Assembly (NCBI RefSeq): GCF_902459725.1
Contig: NZ_CABPSH010000007.1
Coordinates: 124,001 to 188,000 of the forward strand
DNA from: Pandoraea eparura
GTDB lineage: Bacteria > Pseudomonadota > Gammaproteobacteria > Burkholderiales > Burkholderiaceae
Reading direction: 5' to 3'
Length of the DNA: 64,000 nt
Made by a program: the position numbers and the translations under genes
Notes under the pieces: model-generated
The model's database searches: none
What the model was told of the DNA's origin: nothing
Seen by the model: only the letters and a program-made list of their open reading frames with translations
Shown here: in pieces, positions 17,730 to 26,399 of the stretch
Layout: every line of letters begins with the position of its first letter
Position numbering within the stretch: position 1 is the stretch's first letter

Positions 17730-18716
17730 ATGTCGACGATGGGCAAATTCGCCAAGTGCACCGTGCTGTGCGCGGTGGCCGCAACGTTGTTGGGCACGAC
17801 CGGCGCGGCCTTCGCGCAGGGGACGAAATCGGTGGCCGTGCTGGCGATCGTAGAGCATCCGGCGCTGGACGCCATCCGCGATGGCGCGCGCGATGAACTC
17901 AAGGCGGAAGGTTACGAGGTCGGCAAGAACCTCAAGTGGGAATATCAGAGCGCGCAGGGCAACGTCGGTACGGCCGCGCAGATCGCCCGCAAGTTCGTGG
18001 GCGACCAGCCGGACGTGATCATCGGCATTGCCACGCCGACGGCGCAGGCCGTGGCGGCGGCGACCAAGTCCGTGCCGCTGGTCTACTCGGCCGTGACCGA
18101 TCCGGTCGCGGCGCAACTGGTCAAGAACTGGGCGCCCTCGGGCACCAATGTGACCGGCGTGTCCGACAAGCTGCCGCTGGACAAGCAGGTCGCGCTGATC
18201 AAACGCGTCGTGCCGAACGCCAAGCGCGTTGGCATGGTGTACAACCCGGGGGAAGCCAACTCGGTCGTGGTTGTCAATGAGCTGAAGAAGCTGCTGCCGG
18301 CAGCCGGAATGACGCTGGTCGAAGCGGCCGCGCCGCGCACGGTCGACATCAGCTCGGCGGCCAGTAGCCTGGTCGGCAAGGTCGATGTGATCTACACGAA
18401 CACGGACAACAACGTTGTGTCGGCCTACGAGTCGCTGGTGAAGGTGGCCAACGACCGCAAGATTCCGCTGGTGGCGTCGGATACCGACAGCGTGAAGCGC
18501 GGCGCGATTGCGGCACTGGGCGTGAACTACTACGACCTGGGTCGTCAGACCGGGAAGGTGGTCGGCCGCATCCTGAAGGGTGAGAAGCCGGGGGCGATTG
18601 CCTCGCAGACCAGCTCGAATCTGGAACTGTTCGTCAACACGGCGGCCGCGGCCAAGCAAGGCGTGAAGCTGTCGGACGATCTGGTGAAGGAAGCCAAGAC
18701 GGTCATCAAGCAGTAA
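17730..18716 (+). CDS. ABC transporter substrate-binding protein (COG2984/TrpX-like)
   Basis: A 328-residue periplasmic binding protein with a signal peptide ending AAFAQ. Its features (VAVLAIVEHPALDAIRDG, GIATPTAQAV, YSAVTDPVAAQLV, IYTNTDNNVVSAYE, LGVNYYDLGRQTG) belong to the family that includes streptococcal TrpX. Ligands in the family are aromatic amino acids or related small molecules; the ligand here is not predictable. GGAGGAG precedes ATG 17730. It is followed by the matching permease and ATPase, with a terminator-like hairpin between this gene and the permease. Confidence 0.85.
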   Translation: MSTMGKFAKCTVLCAVAATLLGTTGAAFAQGTKSVAVLAIVEHPALDAIRDGARDELKAEGYEVGKNLKWEYQSAQGNVGTAAQIARKFVGDQPDVIIGIATPTAQAVAAATKSVPLVYSAVTDPVAAQLVKNWAPSGTNVTGVSDKLPLDKQVALIKRVVPNAKRVGMVYNPGEANSVVVVNELKKLLPAAGMTLVEAAAPRTVDISSAASSLVGKVDVIYTNTDNNVVSAYESLVKVANDRKIPLVASDTDSVKRGAIAALGVNYYDLGRQTGKVVGRILKGEKPGAIASQTSSNLELFVNTAAAAKQGVKLSDDLVKEAKTVIKQ

Positions 18717-18773
18717 CGCATGCGTGAGTGCGGTGCGGCGGGGTCACCCCCTGCCTCATCGCCGCGCGACAGG

Positions 18774-18810
18774 GCGGCGCCCGGACATCCTCTGTCCCCG
18801 CCGCTCTTTT
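18774..18810 (+). terminator. Intra-operon hairpin between binding protein and permease
   Basis: Arms GCGGCG-CCC-GGACA (18774-18787) and TGTCC-C-CGCCGC (18793-18804) pair around a small bulge with a 5-nt loop, followed by TCTTTT. It sits 57 nt after the binding-protein stop and 138 nt before the permease. This fits partial termination or 3'-end protection that raises binding-protein mRNA over permease mRNA. Confidence 0.5.
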
Positions 18811-18948
18811 CCTATCGAATGGGCGGGACGGCTCCCCCCGACAGCGGTCGCACAACGACCGGCGATGCCCCGAACTGGCCGACGTCGGTCGTGTGAGCGC
18901 TGATGCCGAGACCCGGCATGGGCCGTCTTGCGCAGTGGAATTACGACA

Positions 18949-19854
18949 ATGTCTCTTTTTTCTATGATGGGCGCCCTGGAGATCGGTCTGATCTTCAGTC
19001 TCGTGGCGCTCGGGGTGCTGATTTCCTTCCGCATCCTCAATTTCCCCGATCTGACCGTTGACGGCAGCTTCGCCCTGGGCGGCGCGGTGGCGGCGACGCT
19101 GATCGCCGGCGGCACCAATCCGTTCGCCGCGACCCTGGCAGCGATGGCGGCGGGCGCGGCGGCAGGTTTCATCACCGGCTGGCTCAATGTGCGCCTGAAG
19201 ATCATGGATCTGCTCGCCAGTATCCTGATGATGATCGCCCTCTACTCAGTGAACCTGCGTGTGATGGGCGCGCCGAACGTGCCGCTGATCACGTCGCCGA
19301 CGGTCTTCACGATGCTCCTGCCGGACAACGTGGCCTGGCTGCCGGACTATGTGATGCGTCCGTTGCTGCTGCTCGTCGTGGTGGTGGTGGTGAAGCTCGG
19401 GCTGGATTACTTCTTCCTGTCGCAGCAGGGCCTCGCGATGCGCTCGACGGGCGCGAATTCGCGCATGGCACGGGCACAGGGCGTGAATACCGGTCATGAG
19501 ATTCTGGCGGGCATGGCGCTCTCGAACGCGCTGGTGGCACTTGCGGGCGCGTTGTTCGCGCAGTCGCAGGGCGGCGCGGACATCTCGATGGGGATCGGTA
19601 CCATCGTGATCGGTCTGGCGGCCGTCATTATTGGCGAGACGATTCTGCCGGCCCGACGCCTCATTCTCACGACGCTGGCGGTGGTCGTCGGTGCGGTGCT
19701 TTACCGCTTCTTCATCGCGCTTGCGCTGAACAGCGATTTTATCGGTCTGAAGGCGCAGGATCTGAATTTGGTGACGGCATTGCTCGTGGCGGTGGCGTTG
19801 GTGTTGCCGGCAACGCGCCGCAAGCTGTTCCCCCGCAAGAACGGAGGTGCCTGA
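18949..19854 (+). CDS. ABC transporter permease
   Basis: A 301-residue inner membrane permease of the branched-chain-like (BPD_transp_2) family. It has about eight hydrophobic segments, with RILNFPDLTVDGSFALGG early and RARAQGVNT-like cytoplasmic loop residues (MARAQGVNTGHE) as the ATPase contact. ATG 18949 is used in preference to an in-frame start 21 nt upstream. It is the partner of the binding protein before it and the ATPase after it, with only 2 nt separating its stop from the next ATG. Confidence 0.88.
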   Translation: MSLFSMMGALEIGLIFSLVALGVLISFRILNFPDLTVDGSFALGGAVAATLIAGGTNPFAATLAAMAAGAAAGFITGWLNVRLKIMDLLASILMMIALYSVNLRVMGAPNVPLITSPTVFTMLLPDNVAWLPDYVMRPLLLLVVVVVVKLGLDYFFLSQQGLAMRSTGANSRMARAQGVNTGHEILAGMALSNALVALAGALFAQSQGGADISMGIGTIVIGLAAVIIGETILPARRLILTTLAVVVGAVLYRFFIALALNSDFIGLKAQDLNLVTALLVAVALVLPATRRKLFPRKNGGA

Positions 19855-19856
19855 TC

Positions 19857-20651
19857 ATGCTGAGCGCAAAAGACCTCAAGATCACTTTTAACCCGGGCAC
19901 GCCGATCGAGAATCGTGCGCTGCGCGGCATGTCGCTGGATATTCCGACGGGCCAGTTCGTCACGGTGATCGGTTCGAACGGTGCGGGCAAGTCCACGTTC
20001 CTGAACGCCATCAGCGGCGATCTGCTTGTCGATTCTGGCACGATTTCCATCGACGGCAACGACGTCACGAAGAAGACGGCGTGGCAGCGGGCGAGTCAGG
20101 TGGCGCGGGTGTTCCAGGATCCGATGGCCGGCACGTGCGAGGCGCTGACCATCGAGGAAAACATGGCGTTGGCGGTCAAGCGCGGCGAGCGCCGGAGTTT
20201 CCGGTTCGCGCTGAATCGGGAGCTGCGTGAGCGGTTCCGCGAGAAGCTGAGCCTGCTCAACCTCGGGCTGGAAAACCGGCTCTCGGACCGTATCGGGCTG
20301 CTCTCCGGCGGTCAGCGTCAGGCGGTAAGTCTGTTGATGGCGTCATTGCAGCCCTCGCGGATTCTGCTGCTCGACGAGCACACGGCGGCGCTGGATCCGA
20401 AGACGGCGGCGTTTGTGTTGGCGCTGACGGCCCGCATCGTGCAGGAGAGCAAGCTGACGGCGATGATGGTCACGCACAGCATGCGTCAGGCACTGGATTA
20501 CGGCGATCGGACGGTGATGCTGCACCAGGGCAAGGTCGTGCTGGATGTGTCGGGCGACGAACGCAAGGGTCTGGACGTGCCCGATTTGCTGCAGATGTTC
20601 GAGCGCACCCGCGGCGAACAACTCGACGATGACGCGCTACTGCTGAGCTGA
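19857..20651 (+). CDS. ABC transporter ATP-binding protein
   Basis: A 264-residue ATPase. Walker A is GSNGAGKST, the Q-loop is RVFQDPMAG, the signature is LSGGQRQ, Walker B is ILLLDEHTAALDP, and the H-loop is MVTHS. ACGGAGGTG overlaps the end of the permease gene, so the two are translated together. It energises the importer. Confidence 0.92.
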   Translation: MLSAKDLKITFNPGTPIENRALRGMSLDIPTGQFVTVIGSNGAGKSTFLNAISGDLLVDSGTISIDGNDVTKKTAWQRASQVARVFQDPMAGTCEALTIEENMALAVKRGERRSFRFALNRELRERFREKLSLLNLGLENRLSDRIGLLSGGQRQAVSLLMASLQPSRILLLDEHTAALDPKTAAFVLALTARIVQESKLTAMMVTHSMRQALDYGDRTVMLHQGKVVLDVSGDERKGLDVPDLLQMFERTRGEQLDDDALLLS

Positions 20652-20667
20652 CGCGTTGGAATGTCAG

Positions 20668-20697
20668 GACACAAGCCCGCTTTGGCGGGCTTGTGTC
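20668..20697. terminator. Bidirectional terminator between ABC operon and TA pair
   Basis: A 13-bp perfect stem GACACAAGCCCGC / GCGGGCTTGTGTC with a TTTG loop, flanked by ATTTT on the right. It lies between two convergent transcripts ending at 20651 (plus) and 20711 (minus), so it can serve both. Confidence 0.75.
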
Positions 20698-20710
20698 ATT
20701 TTCGACGGCA

Positions 20711-21001
20711 TCACTGAACCCGCTTCAGGGCCGTGCGATAGGTGGCAAGGTTTTCTCGTTTGCCGACGGCGACCACGAGCACGGTGATGGCGGTGTCGTC
20801 GACACGGTAGACAAGCCGGTATCCCAAGGACGCGAGTTTGATCTTGTAACAGTCCGGCATCGCCCTCAGCCGGCTGCCGGGGACCTTGGGCCTTTGCAGC
20901 CGTTGCCGCAATTTCGCTTTGAACTGACGCTGGATCGTGGGGTCGAGCGCTTGCCACTCCTTGAGGGCAGAGGGGAGAAATTGCAGGTCATAGGTCGTCA
21001 A
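20711..21001 (-). CDS. Type II toxin, RelE/ParE superfamily
   Basis: A 96-residue basic protein with the RelE pattern: LQFLPSALKEWQALD, KLRQRLQRPKVPGSRLR, CYKIKLASLGYRLVYRV and the end segment VLVVAVGKRE. This is closest to ribosome-dependent mRNA interferases of the RelE branch. Its start overlaps the antitoxin stop by 14 nt, and the antitoxin gene precedes it, the usual order. Confidence 0.88.
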   Translation of the reverse strand: MTTYDLQFLPSALKEWQALDPTIQRQFKAKLRQRLQRPKVPGSRLRAMPDCYKIKLASLGYRLVYRVDDTAITVLVVAVGKRENLATYRTALKRVQ

Positions 21002-21230
21002 GCTGGGTACTCACCGGCGTTTCGCCGGCGCGTGAACGGATAAGGTCGGCGAGTTCAGCGTCATCGAGGCGCTCGCAGATCGCTTCCCAATGCGCTGCGG
21101 GAACGAGATAGGCGACTGGCGTGTTCCGGTTCAGGATGGCGACGGGGCCATCGGCGCGATGGATGGCGGCACTGGGGTTCGATTTCAATTCGCTGATTCC
21201 GATCGACGTGCGGGCAAGGATGTTTTTCAT
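20988..21230 (-). CDS. Antitoxin, Phd/YefM family
   Basis: An 80-residue protein whose N-terminal half is the Phd/YefM DNA-binding fold (TSIGISELKSNPSAAI, GPVAILNRNTPVAYLVP). The acidic C-terminus (RLDDAELADL, STQLDDL) would wrap the toxin. ATG 21230 follows GAGATG. It is expected to autorepress the operon. Confidence 0.88.
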   Translation of the reverse strand: MKNILARTSIGISELKSNPSAAIHRADGPVAILNRNTPVAYLVPAAHWEAICERLDDAELADLIRSRAGETPVSTQLDDL

Positions 21231-21408
21231 GTGACATCTCATCAGGCCCGGGGGGAGGCGGCCAATTCGCTGACGCGTACCGGCCGAGACCCTGAGATCG
21301 AGCCAATCATAGAGGGAATATCGACGCGGCAGTTTGGGGAGTCGCTGAGAATTTCTCCAGACATGTCCGATTCTTGATATCGCCCAACCCGCCTGTCGCA
21401 CAGTGCGA

Positions 21409-22293
21409 TCAAGCGTTCTTGAGGGCCAGTGCCCGCTCGTAGAGCGCGTTCTTGGGCGCGCCGGTAATCGCGGCGGCGAGCTTTGCGGCGCTTTTCGTCG
21501 GCAGTTCGGCCACCAGCAACGCGAGGACGCGCTGCGCTTCGGCGTCGACCCCATCGTCGCTTGCGCTCGCAGCCGCCCCCGACACCGCCAGCACGAATTC
21601 ACCGCGCTGACGGTTCGCGTCAGCCTTCAGCCAGGCCACGCCTTCGCTCAGCGCACACTCGTGAATGTCTTCGAAGCGCTTGGTCAGCTCGCGTCCGATC
21701 AATAGCCGGCGCGCGCCGCCCAACCCTTCGGCCAGTGCCGCGACCGTCTCCACGATCCGATGGGGCGCCTCGTAGAACACCTGCGCCGACGTCGAGCCCG
21801 CGAGTGCCGCAATCGCCTGGGCGCGTTGCTGCGCCTTTGACGGCAGGAAACCCACGAACGTGAATGTCTCCACCCACGCGCCAGCCGCCGAGAGCAGCGT
21901 AATCACCGCGCTCGCGCCCGGCACCGGCACCACACCGAGCCCCGCGGCACGCACCGCGTCGACCAGCCGGGCGCCGGGGTCCGAGATCCCCGGGGTGCCC
22001 GCGTCCGAAATATAGGCAATGCGCTCGCCACCTCGCAAACGCTCGACCAACCGCGTCGCCGCTTCGTTTTCGTTGTGCTGATGGGCCGCAATCAACGGCT
22101 TGTCGATGCCATACCGCTGCAGCAACTGCGCGCTGTTGCGCGTATCTTCACAGGCGATGGCGTCGACCATTCCGAGGATGTGAAGCGCCCGCACCGTGAT
22201 GTCGGCGGTATTGCCCAACGGCGTGGCGACGACATACAGCGTGCCCGCCGGGTAATGCTGGCCCTCGGCCAGCGACATCAGGCGCTCATCCAT
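21409..22293 (-). CDS. rsmI: 16S rRNA (cytidine-1402 2'-O)-methyltransferase RsmI
   Basis: A 294-residue tetrapyrrole-methylase-fold enzyme that, with SAM, methylates the ribose of C1402 in the 30S P-site. Motifs are [51 protein letters not shown] and [11 protein letters not shown] 22293 follows GGGAG; ATG 22278 is an alternative. It is divergent from yraN with an 80-nt gap. The order matches E. coli except that lpoA is missing between them. Confidence 0.93.
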   Translation of the reverse strand: MDERLMSLAEGQHYPAGTLYVVATPLGNTADITVRALHILGMVDAIACEDTRNSAQLLQRYGIDKPLIAAHQHNENEAATRLVERLRGGERIAYISDAGTPGISDPGARLVDAVRAAGLGVVPVPGASAVITLLSAAGAWVETFTFVGFLPSKAQQRAQAIAALAGSTSAQVFYEAPHRIVETVAALAEGLGGARRLLIGRELTKRFEDIHECALSEGVAWLKADANRQRGEFVLAVSGAAASASDDGVDAEAQRVLALLVAELPTKSAAKLAAAITGAPKNALYERALALKNA

Positions 22294-22373
22294 GGCATCG
22301 GACTCCCGCAAGCGGCGGCGTCGCCAGGCAGTGCACACCGGCAGTGCCGGCAACGGTAAACATCGGAACAACC

Positions 22374-22727
22374 ATGTCGAATCAGTTAGGAGAATCGTTC
22401 GAGGGCCGCGCCCAGACGTTGCTGGAGCGGCGTGGCTGGCGGCTCGTCGCGCGCAACTATCGGTGCCGCGGCGGCGAAATCGACCTCATTATGCGGGATT
22501 GCGCCGGCGTGCTGGTATTCGTCGAGGTGCGTGCCCGCGCGCGCAGCGACTTCGGCGGGGCCGCCGAGAGCATCACGCGCACCAAGCGACGCCGCCTGGC
22601 CCTGGCCGCGCGTCACTATCTGTTGCGGCGTCCGGCGGGGTGCTGTCGTTTCGACGTGGTGACGTTCGACGGGCGTCCGCCCGTGGCACGCTGGCTGCGC
22701 GATGCCTTCCGTGCCGACGATCTCTGA
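22374..22727 (+). CDS. yraN: YraN family protein (UPF0102)
   Basis: A 117-residue predicted nuclease-like protein of the UPF0102 family. Motifs are GRRWR-type [20 protein letters not shown] with the acidic pair [13 protein letters not shown] (the E-x-K/R metal-site motif), and ITRTKRRRL. Function is unproven in the family; DNA or recombination roles are suggested from the restriction-endonuclease-like fold. It is located between rsmI and diaA as in E. coli. Confidence 0.88.
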   Translation: MSNQLGESFEGRAQTLLERRGWRLVARNYRCRGGEIDLIMRDCAGVLVFVEVRARARSDFGGAAESITRTKRRRLALAARHYLLRRPAGCCRFDVVTFDGRPPVARWLRDAFRADDL

Positions 22728-22803
22728 CGGAACCCGCGTGCGCCGGCCCTGTTACACTTGCGAACGCGCCGTTTTCAAGATTTTCAAGACTGACGGCCTT
22801 TGA

Positions 22804-23469
<666 letters not shown>

Positions 23470-23587
23470 ACCTATTGGCGTCATCAGGCGTCAAGAGCAT
23501 GACGGGTACTGCGTCGCGGGGGCGGACGGTGCCGGCAGGGCGCGGCGGGGGCCGTCCCGTTCGATCATCCAACAAGGAGAATGCCCG

Positions 23588-24355
23588 ATGAATTTCCAAC
23601 GCGTGGTCAAGCCGCTCGCCGCGGCAGCGTTGATTGTTGCCACCCTGGCCGGTTGTGCCCCCATCATTCTCGGCGGTGCCGCCACCGGCGCACTCGTCGC
23701 CACCGACCGCCGTTCCGTCGGCGCGCAGACGGAAGACAGGGAAATCCAGATCAAGTCCGAAGCCAACATCGCGAATAACCTGCCGGACGCCGCGCACGTC
23801 AACGTGACGGTCTTCAACCGTCGCGTGCTGCTGACTGGCGAAGTTCCCAACGACGCCAGCAAGCAACGCGCCGTCGAGATCGTCAATCAGATCAGCAACG
23901 TGCGCGGCATCGTCGACGAACTCGCCATCGGACCGGCCAGCTCCTTCGGTTCGCGCTCGAACGACGCGTGGATCACCAGCAAGGTCAAGGCCAACCTGAT
24001 CAACACGAAGGAAATCTCGGCCAACGTCTTCAAGGTGGTCACCGAGCGTGGCGACGTGTACCTGCTGGGCCTCGTCTCAGAAGAGGAAGGCCGTATCGCC
24101 GCCAACGTGACCAGCCGTATCGACGGGGTGCAGAAGGTCATCAAGCTGTACGAATACATCAAACCGGAAGAGGCGCAGCGCCTGTCGACCGAGGCCTCGA
24201 AGAACCCCGCGCCGGTGACTGACGATTCGAGCGCCGCGACCGTCACGACCACGCCGATCGACACCGAAACGGTCACGGCCAAGCCGCTGTCCTCGCCCGC
24301 GCCGATCAGCGACGCACCGATCAAACCCGGCCCGTCGAACAAGACCGGTAACTGA
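23588..24355 (+). CDS. dolP: BON-domain outer membrane lipoprotein (DolP/YraP-like)
   Basis: A 255-residue lipoprotein (lipobox ATLAGC) with two BON domains, about residues 51-117 and 127-195 (VNVTVFNRRVLLTGEV; GDVYLLGLVSEEE). A threonine/proline-rich tail of about 55 residues follows that E. coli DolP lacks. DolP binds anionic phospholipid at the outer membrane and supports envelope integrity. AAGGAG precedes ATG 23588. The synteny rsmI-yraN-diaA-dolP supports the call. Confidence 0.85.
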   Translation: MNFQRVVKPLAAAALIVATLAGCAPIILGGAATGALVATDRRSVGAQTEDREIQIKSEANIANNLPDAAHVNVTVFNRRVLLTGEVPNDASKQRAVEIVNQISNVRGIVDELAIGPASSFGSRSNDAWITSKVKANLINTKEISANVFKVVTERGDVYLLGLVSEEEGRIAANVTSRIDGVQKVIKLYEYIKPEEAQRLSTEASKNPAPVTDDSSAATVTTTPIDTETVTAKPLSSPAPISDAPIKPGPSNKTGN

Positions 24356-24387
24356 CGCACGCTACCCGAGCGCTTCGGACAGCCCGC

Positions 24388-24894
24388 GTGCGCACGCGTC
24401 CCAGCACCGACCCAGCAACGAACCGCCGCGATTGCCAGCGTCGCCCATCGAGACGATGGACGAGGCTGACGAGCGCGGCGGCGCTCGTTCTGATGGCCGG
24501 AACCGTGGTGATCGCCGCCGGGGCGGCGTCGGCCGCACCGGCCTCCGGCTTACGCGCCGCGTCACCGGTGTATGTCGAACCGGGAGCGTCGCCGGTGGCC
24601 CAACCCGACTGGCAAGCCCGCGACTGGGCGATGGCGTGCATGACTTGTCACAACGCGTCGGCGCCGGTGAGCGTTGGCAAGGCAACGCTGCCTGCGCTGG
24701 AGGGGCGGCCGGTGACGGAACTCATGACCGCGTTGCAAGCCATGCGCGATGGGCAGCGCGCCGCGACGCTGATGCCCCAACTGCTCAAAGGCTATCGCGA
24801 CGACGAGTTGCGTCGCATCGCTGCGTACTTCGCCTCGCAGCCGGCAAACAAGGGCGCGTCGGCGTCGCCGCGCACGCCTCAAACGTCTCGATAG
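24388..24894 (+). CDS. fccA: Monohaem cytochrome c, probable sulfide dehydrogenase subunit (FccA-like)
   Basis: A 168-residue exported cytochrome. A long basic n-region and hydrophobic core end at ASA, with a single haem site CMTCH (about residues 84-88) and a distal methionine region in LMPQLLKGY. The start is a GTG at 24388 with a weak ribosome site. The stop is 10 nt before the flavoprotein gene, so it is read as the electron-accepting subunit of flavocytochrome c sulfide dehydrogenase. Diheme forms exist in other lineages; this is monohaem. Confidence 0.78.
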   Translation: MRTRPSTDPATNRRDCQRRPSRRWTRLTSAAALVLMAGTVVIAAGAASAAPASGLRAASPVYVEPGASPVAQPDWQARDWAMACMTCHNASAPVSVGKATLPALEGRPVTELMTALQAMRDGQRAATLMPQLLKGYRDDELRRIAAYFASQPANKGASASPRTPQTSR

Positions 24895-24904
24895 GGTCGA
24901 TACG

Positions 24905-26200
24905 ATGCGCCGCCGCGACTTTCTTCTTGGCATGGGCTCGACGGCCGCACTGGCCGGTGCAACCCCCGCATGGGCGGCACCGCTCTGGCCGACACCGCTC
25001 AAGACGCGTGCCCGTGTCGTCGTGATCGGGGGCGGATTTGGCGGCGCGACGGCGGCCAAGGCGCTGCGCATGCTCTCGGGCAACACGATCGACGTCACCC
25101 TGGTCGAACCGAATTCCGCCTTTGTCTCGGCCCCGTTGTCGAACCTTGTAGTGGGCGGCCACTTGCGGGTGAGCGACCTGACAGTGCCCTACGACCGGCT
25201 CGTCGAACGGCACGGCGTGGTCTGGCGACGCACATGCGCCCAGGCCATCGACGCGCCCAACCAACAGGTGCGGCTCGCCGATGGTGGCCGTCTTTCCTAC
25301 GACAAGCTCATTGTTGCCCCAGGGGTGTCGCTGCGCAGGGAGGCCATTGCCGGACTTTCCGATCCCGCGATGCGCGACGCGTTGCCGGTGGGATGGACCG
25401 ACGCCCGCGAAAGCGCCGCGCTGCACGCCCGTCTGCAGGCCATGCCCGACGGTGGCGTGGTCGCCATTACGATTCCCGAGGCGCCATTTCGCTGCCCGCC
25501 CGCGCCGTACGAGCGCGCCTGTCAAGTGGCCGCCTGGCTCAAACGGCACAAGCCGCGCGCGAAAGTCCTCGTCTTCGACACCAACGATCAGGTGCTCGCG
25601 GAAGCCGAGCAGTTTCAGGCGATCTGGCGTACCCAATATGCCGGAATTGTCGAGTATCACCCGCAGTTCAATTGCACGGAGGTTGCGGCCGATGGCACGA
25701 AGTGGCTGGCGCGCTTCGAGCTGGGCGAGGAAATCAAGGCCGACGTGCTCAATATCATCCCGCCGATGCGGGCGGGCGATATTGCGGTGGAAAGTGGGCT
25801 GGCGACGGCCAACGGCCGTTGGTGCGACGTCGATTTCCTGACGTTCGCGTCGACCGCGCATCCCGACATTCACGTGTTGGGCGACGCCATCCAGATTGCT
25901 CCGCAGATGCCGAAGTCCGGCCACATGGCCAACCAGCACGGCAAGGTGTGCGCCGCGGCCATCGTGGCGTCGCTCTCAGGACGCCCGGTCAATCCGGAAC
26001 CGCTCTACAGCAACACCTGCTACACGTTCGTGTCGGCAACCGAAGCGATGCATGTGGCCAGTGTTCACCGATACGACGCCACGCAGCGCACCATGCTCCC
26101 TGTGCCGGGCACGGGCGGTGCATCGCGGCGCGCCACACCGGACGAATTCGCCCTGGGACTCGCATGGGCGCAAGGCATCTGGGCCGACATGCTGGCGTGA
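24905..26200 (+). CDS. fccB: Flavocytochrome c sulfide dehydrogenase, flavoprotein subunit
   Basis: A 431-residue periplasmic FAD enzyme oxidising sulfide to sulfur. The twin-arginine signal is MRRRDFLLGMG. The FAD dinucleotide loop VVIGGGFGGATAAK (about 39-52) is followed by the family segment PEAPFRCPPAPYERAC, whose C197 is a candidate redox cysteine. A second cysteine is in SNTCYTFVS near the C-terminus, so the FCSD disulfide pair is plausible. HVLGDAIQIAPQMPKSG is the second FAD motif. It is co-transcribed with fccA and equivalent in role to SoxF. Confidence 0.9.
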   Translation: MRRRDFLLGMGSTAALAGATPAWAAPLWPTPLKTRARVVVIGGGFGGATAAKALRMLSGNTIDVTLVEPNSAFVSAPLSNLVVGGHLRVSDLTVPYDRLVERHGVVWRRTCAQAIDAPNQQVRLADGGRLSYDKLIVAPGVSLRREAIAGLSDPAMRDALPVGWTDARESAALHARLQAMPDGGVVAITIPEAPFRCPPAPYERACQVAAWLKRHKPRAKVLVFDTNDQVLAEAEQFQAIWRTQYAGIVEYHPQFNCTEVAADGTKWLARFELGEEIKADVLNIIPPMRAGDIAVESGLATANGRWCDVDFLTFASTAHPDIHVLGDAIQIAPQMPKSGHMANQHGKVCAAAIVASLSGRPVNPEPLYSNTCYTFVSATEAMHVASVHRYDATQRTMLPVPGTGGASRRATPDEFALGLAWAQGIWADMLA

Positions 26201-26399
26201 CGCGGATTTCGGCGGCATTCGCGGTCGTCGAGGCGCGTTTGGAGGGAGGGCTCTAAGCGGCGCAACGACCGCGCCATCGTAGGGCGTGATCGCGTTGTTG
26301 TGTGGCTGCCGCATCTCCGCAAATTCCTTCGTTGACGGGGCCTCACGCCTCTCGGTTACACTGGCCGCACGAAAAAATAAGCACACAAGGGGCATAGGG

